Shown one piece after another: positions 6,078 to 6,098 of a stretch of 6,098 bases of DNA (position 1 is its first letter; each line of letters begins with the position of its first letter). The position numbers and the translations under genes were made by a program. Under the pieces are notes generated by a model. It did not search any database. It had not been told where the DNA came from and worked only from the letters and a program-made list of their open reading frames with translations. The DNA is from Limnoraphis robusta CS-951 (GTDB lineage: Bacteria > Cyanobacteriota > Cyanobacteriia > Cyanobacteriales > Microcoleaceae). The stretch is from positions 1 to 6,098 of the forward strand of contig NZ_LATL02000201.1 in NCBI RefSeq assembly GCF_000972705.2, read 5' to 3'.

Positions 6078-6098
6078 AAAAAAATCCCCTAGCTTTCG
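6078..6098 (-). terminator. Partial terminator cut by the window end (copy 4)
   Basis: The minus strand shows the 3' arm GCTAGGGGA followed by seven Us (6078-6084). The 5' arm would lie beyond 6098. The sequence closely resembles copy 2's terminator arm, so the module array probably continues outside the window. Confidence 0.55.

Overview
The window looks like chromosomal DNA of a cyanobacterium, probably a filamentous one. It carries eight perfect copies of the HIP1 octamer GCGATCGC, a hallmark of cyanobacterial genomes. The SMC protein has the acidic head insertion and the His-less H-loop I associate with cyanobacterial SMCs. A tandem repeat built on GGGCGGGTT/AACCCGCCC ends resembles repeats I recall from Oscillatoriales. 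Genus is not established. Every gene and terminator I can support is on the minus strand, so the functional order runs from the right edge to the left.

Right part (about 5530-6098): no protein gene. This region holds a small array of a repeated RNA-like module that I do not recognise. Each complete copy is 87-90 nt: a TCCGGA hexamer, 30-33 variable nt, the near-invariant 17-18 nt block AGTAGATGCACCCYGAT(C), then a Rho-independent terminator with a U-tract. Copies lie at 5530-5616 and 5910-5999. A further copy is cut off by the window end (6078-6098), and another forms the 3' tail of the protein gene (3926-4013). Four 70-bp tandem repeats (5639-5907) sit between two of the copies.

Middle part (4018-5529): an AT-rich leader, then a protein-coding locus of unknown function made of two tandem 182-codon units. 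The units are about 80% identical in protein, and one 65-bp stretch is identical in DNA. The first unit has a good start and ribosome binding site, but an in-frame TAA stands at its end. The reading frame stays open after that stop through the second unit. This looks like one two-repeat gene split by a single nonsense change, or less likely two cistrons or a readthrough product.

Left part (1-4017): a short intergenic region with the terminator of the preceding gene, an 8-bp triplet repeat and a HIP1 site, then a full-length smc gene (139-3792) for the chromosome-condensing SMC ATPase. After smc there are 138 bp with no clear gene. The terminator at 3926-3956 separates smc from the repeat-protein locus, so they are not one operon.
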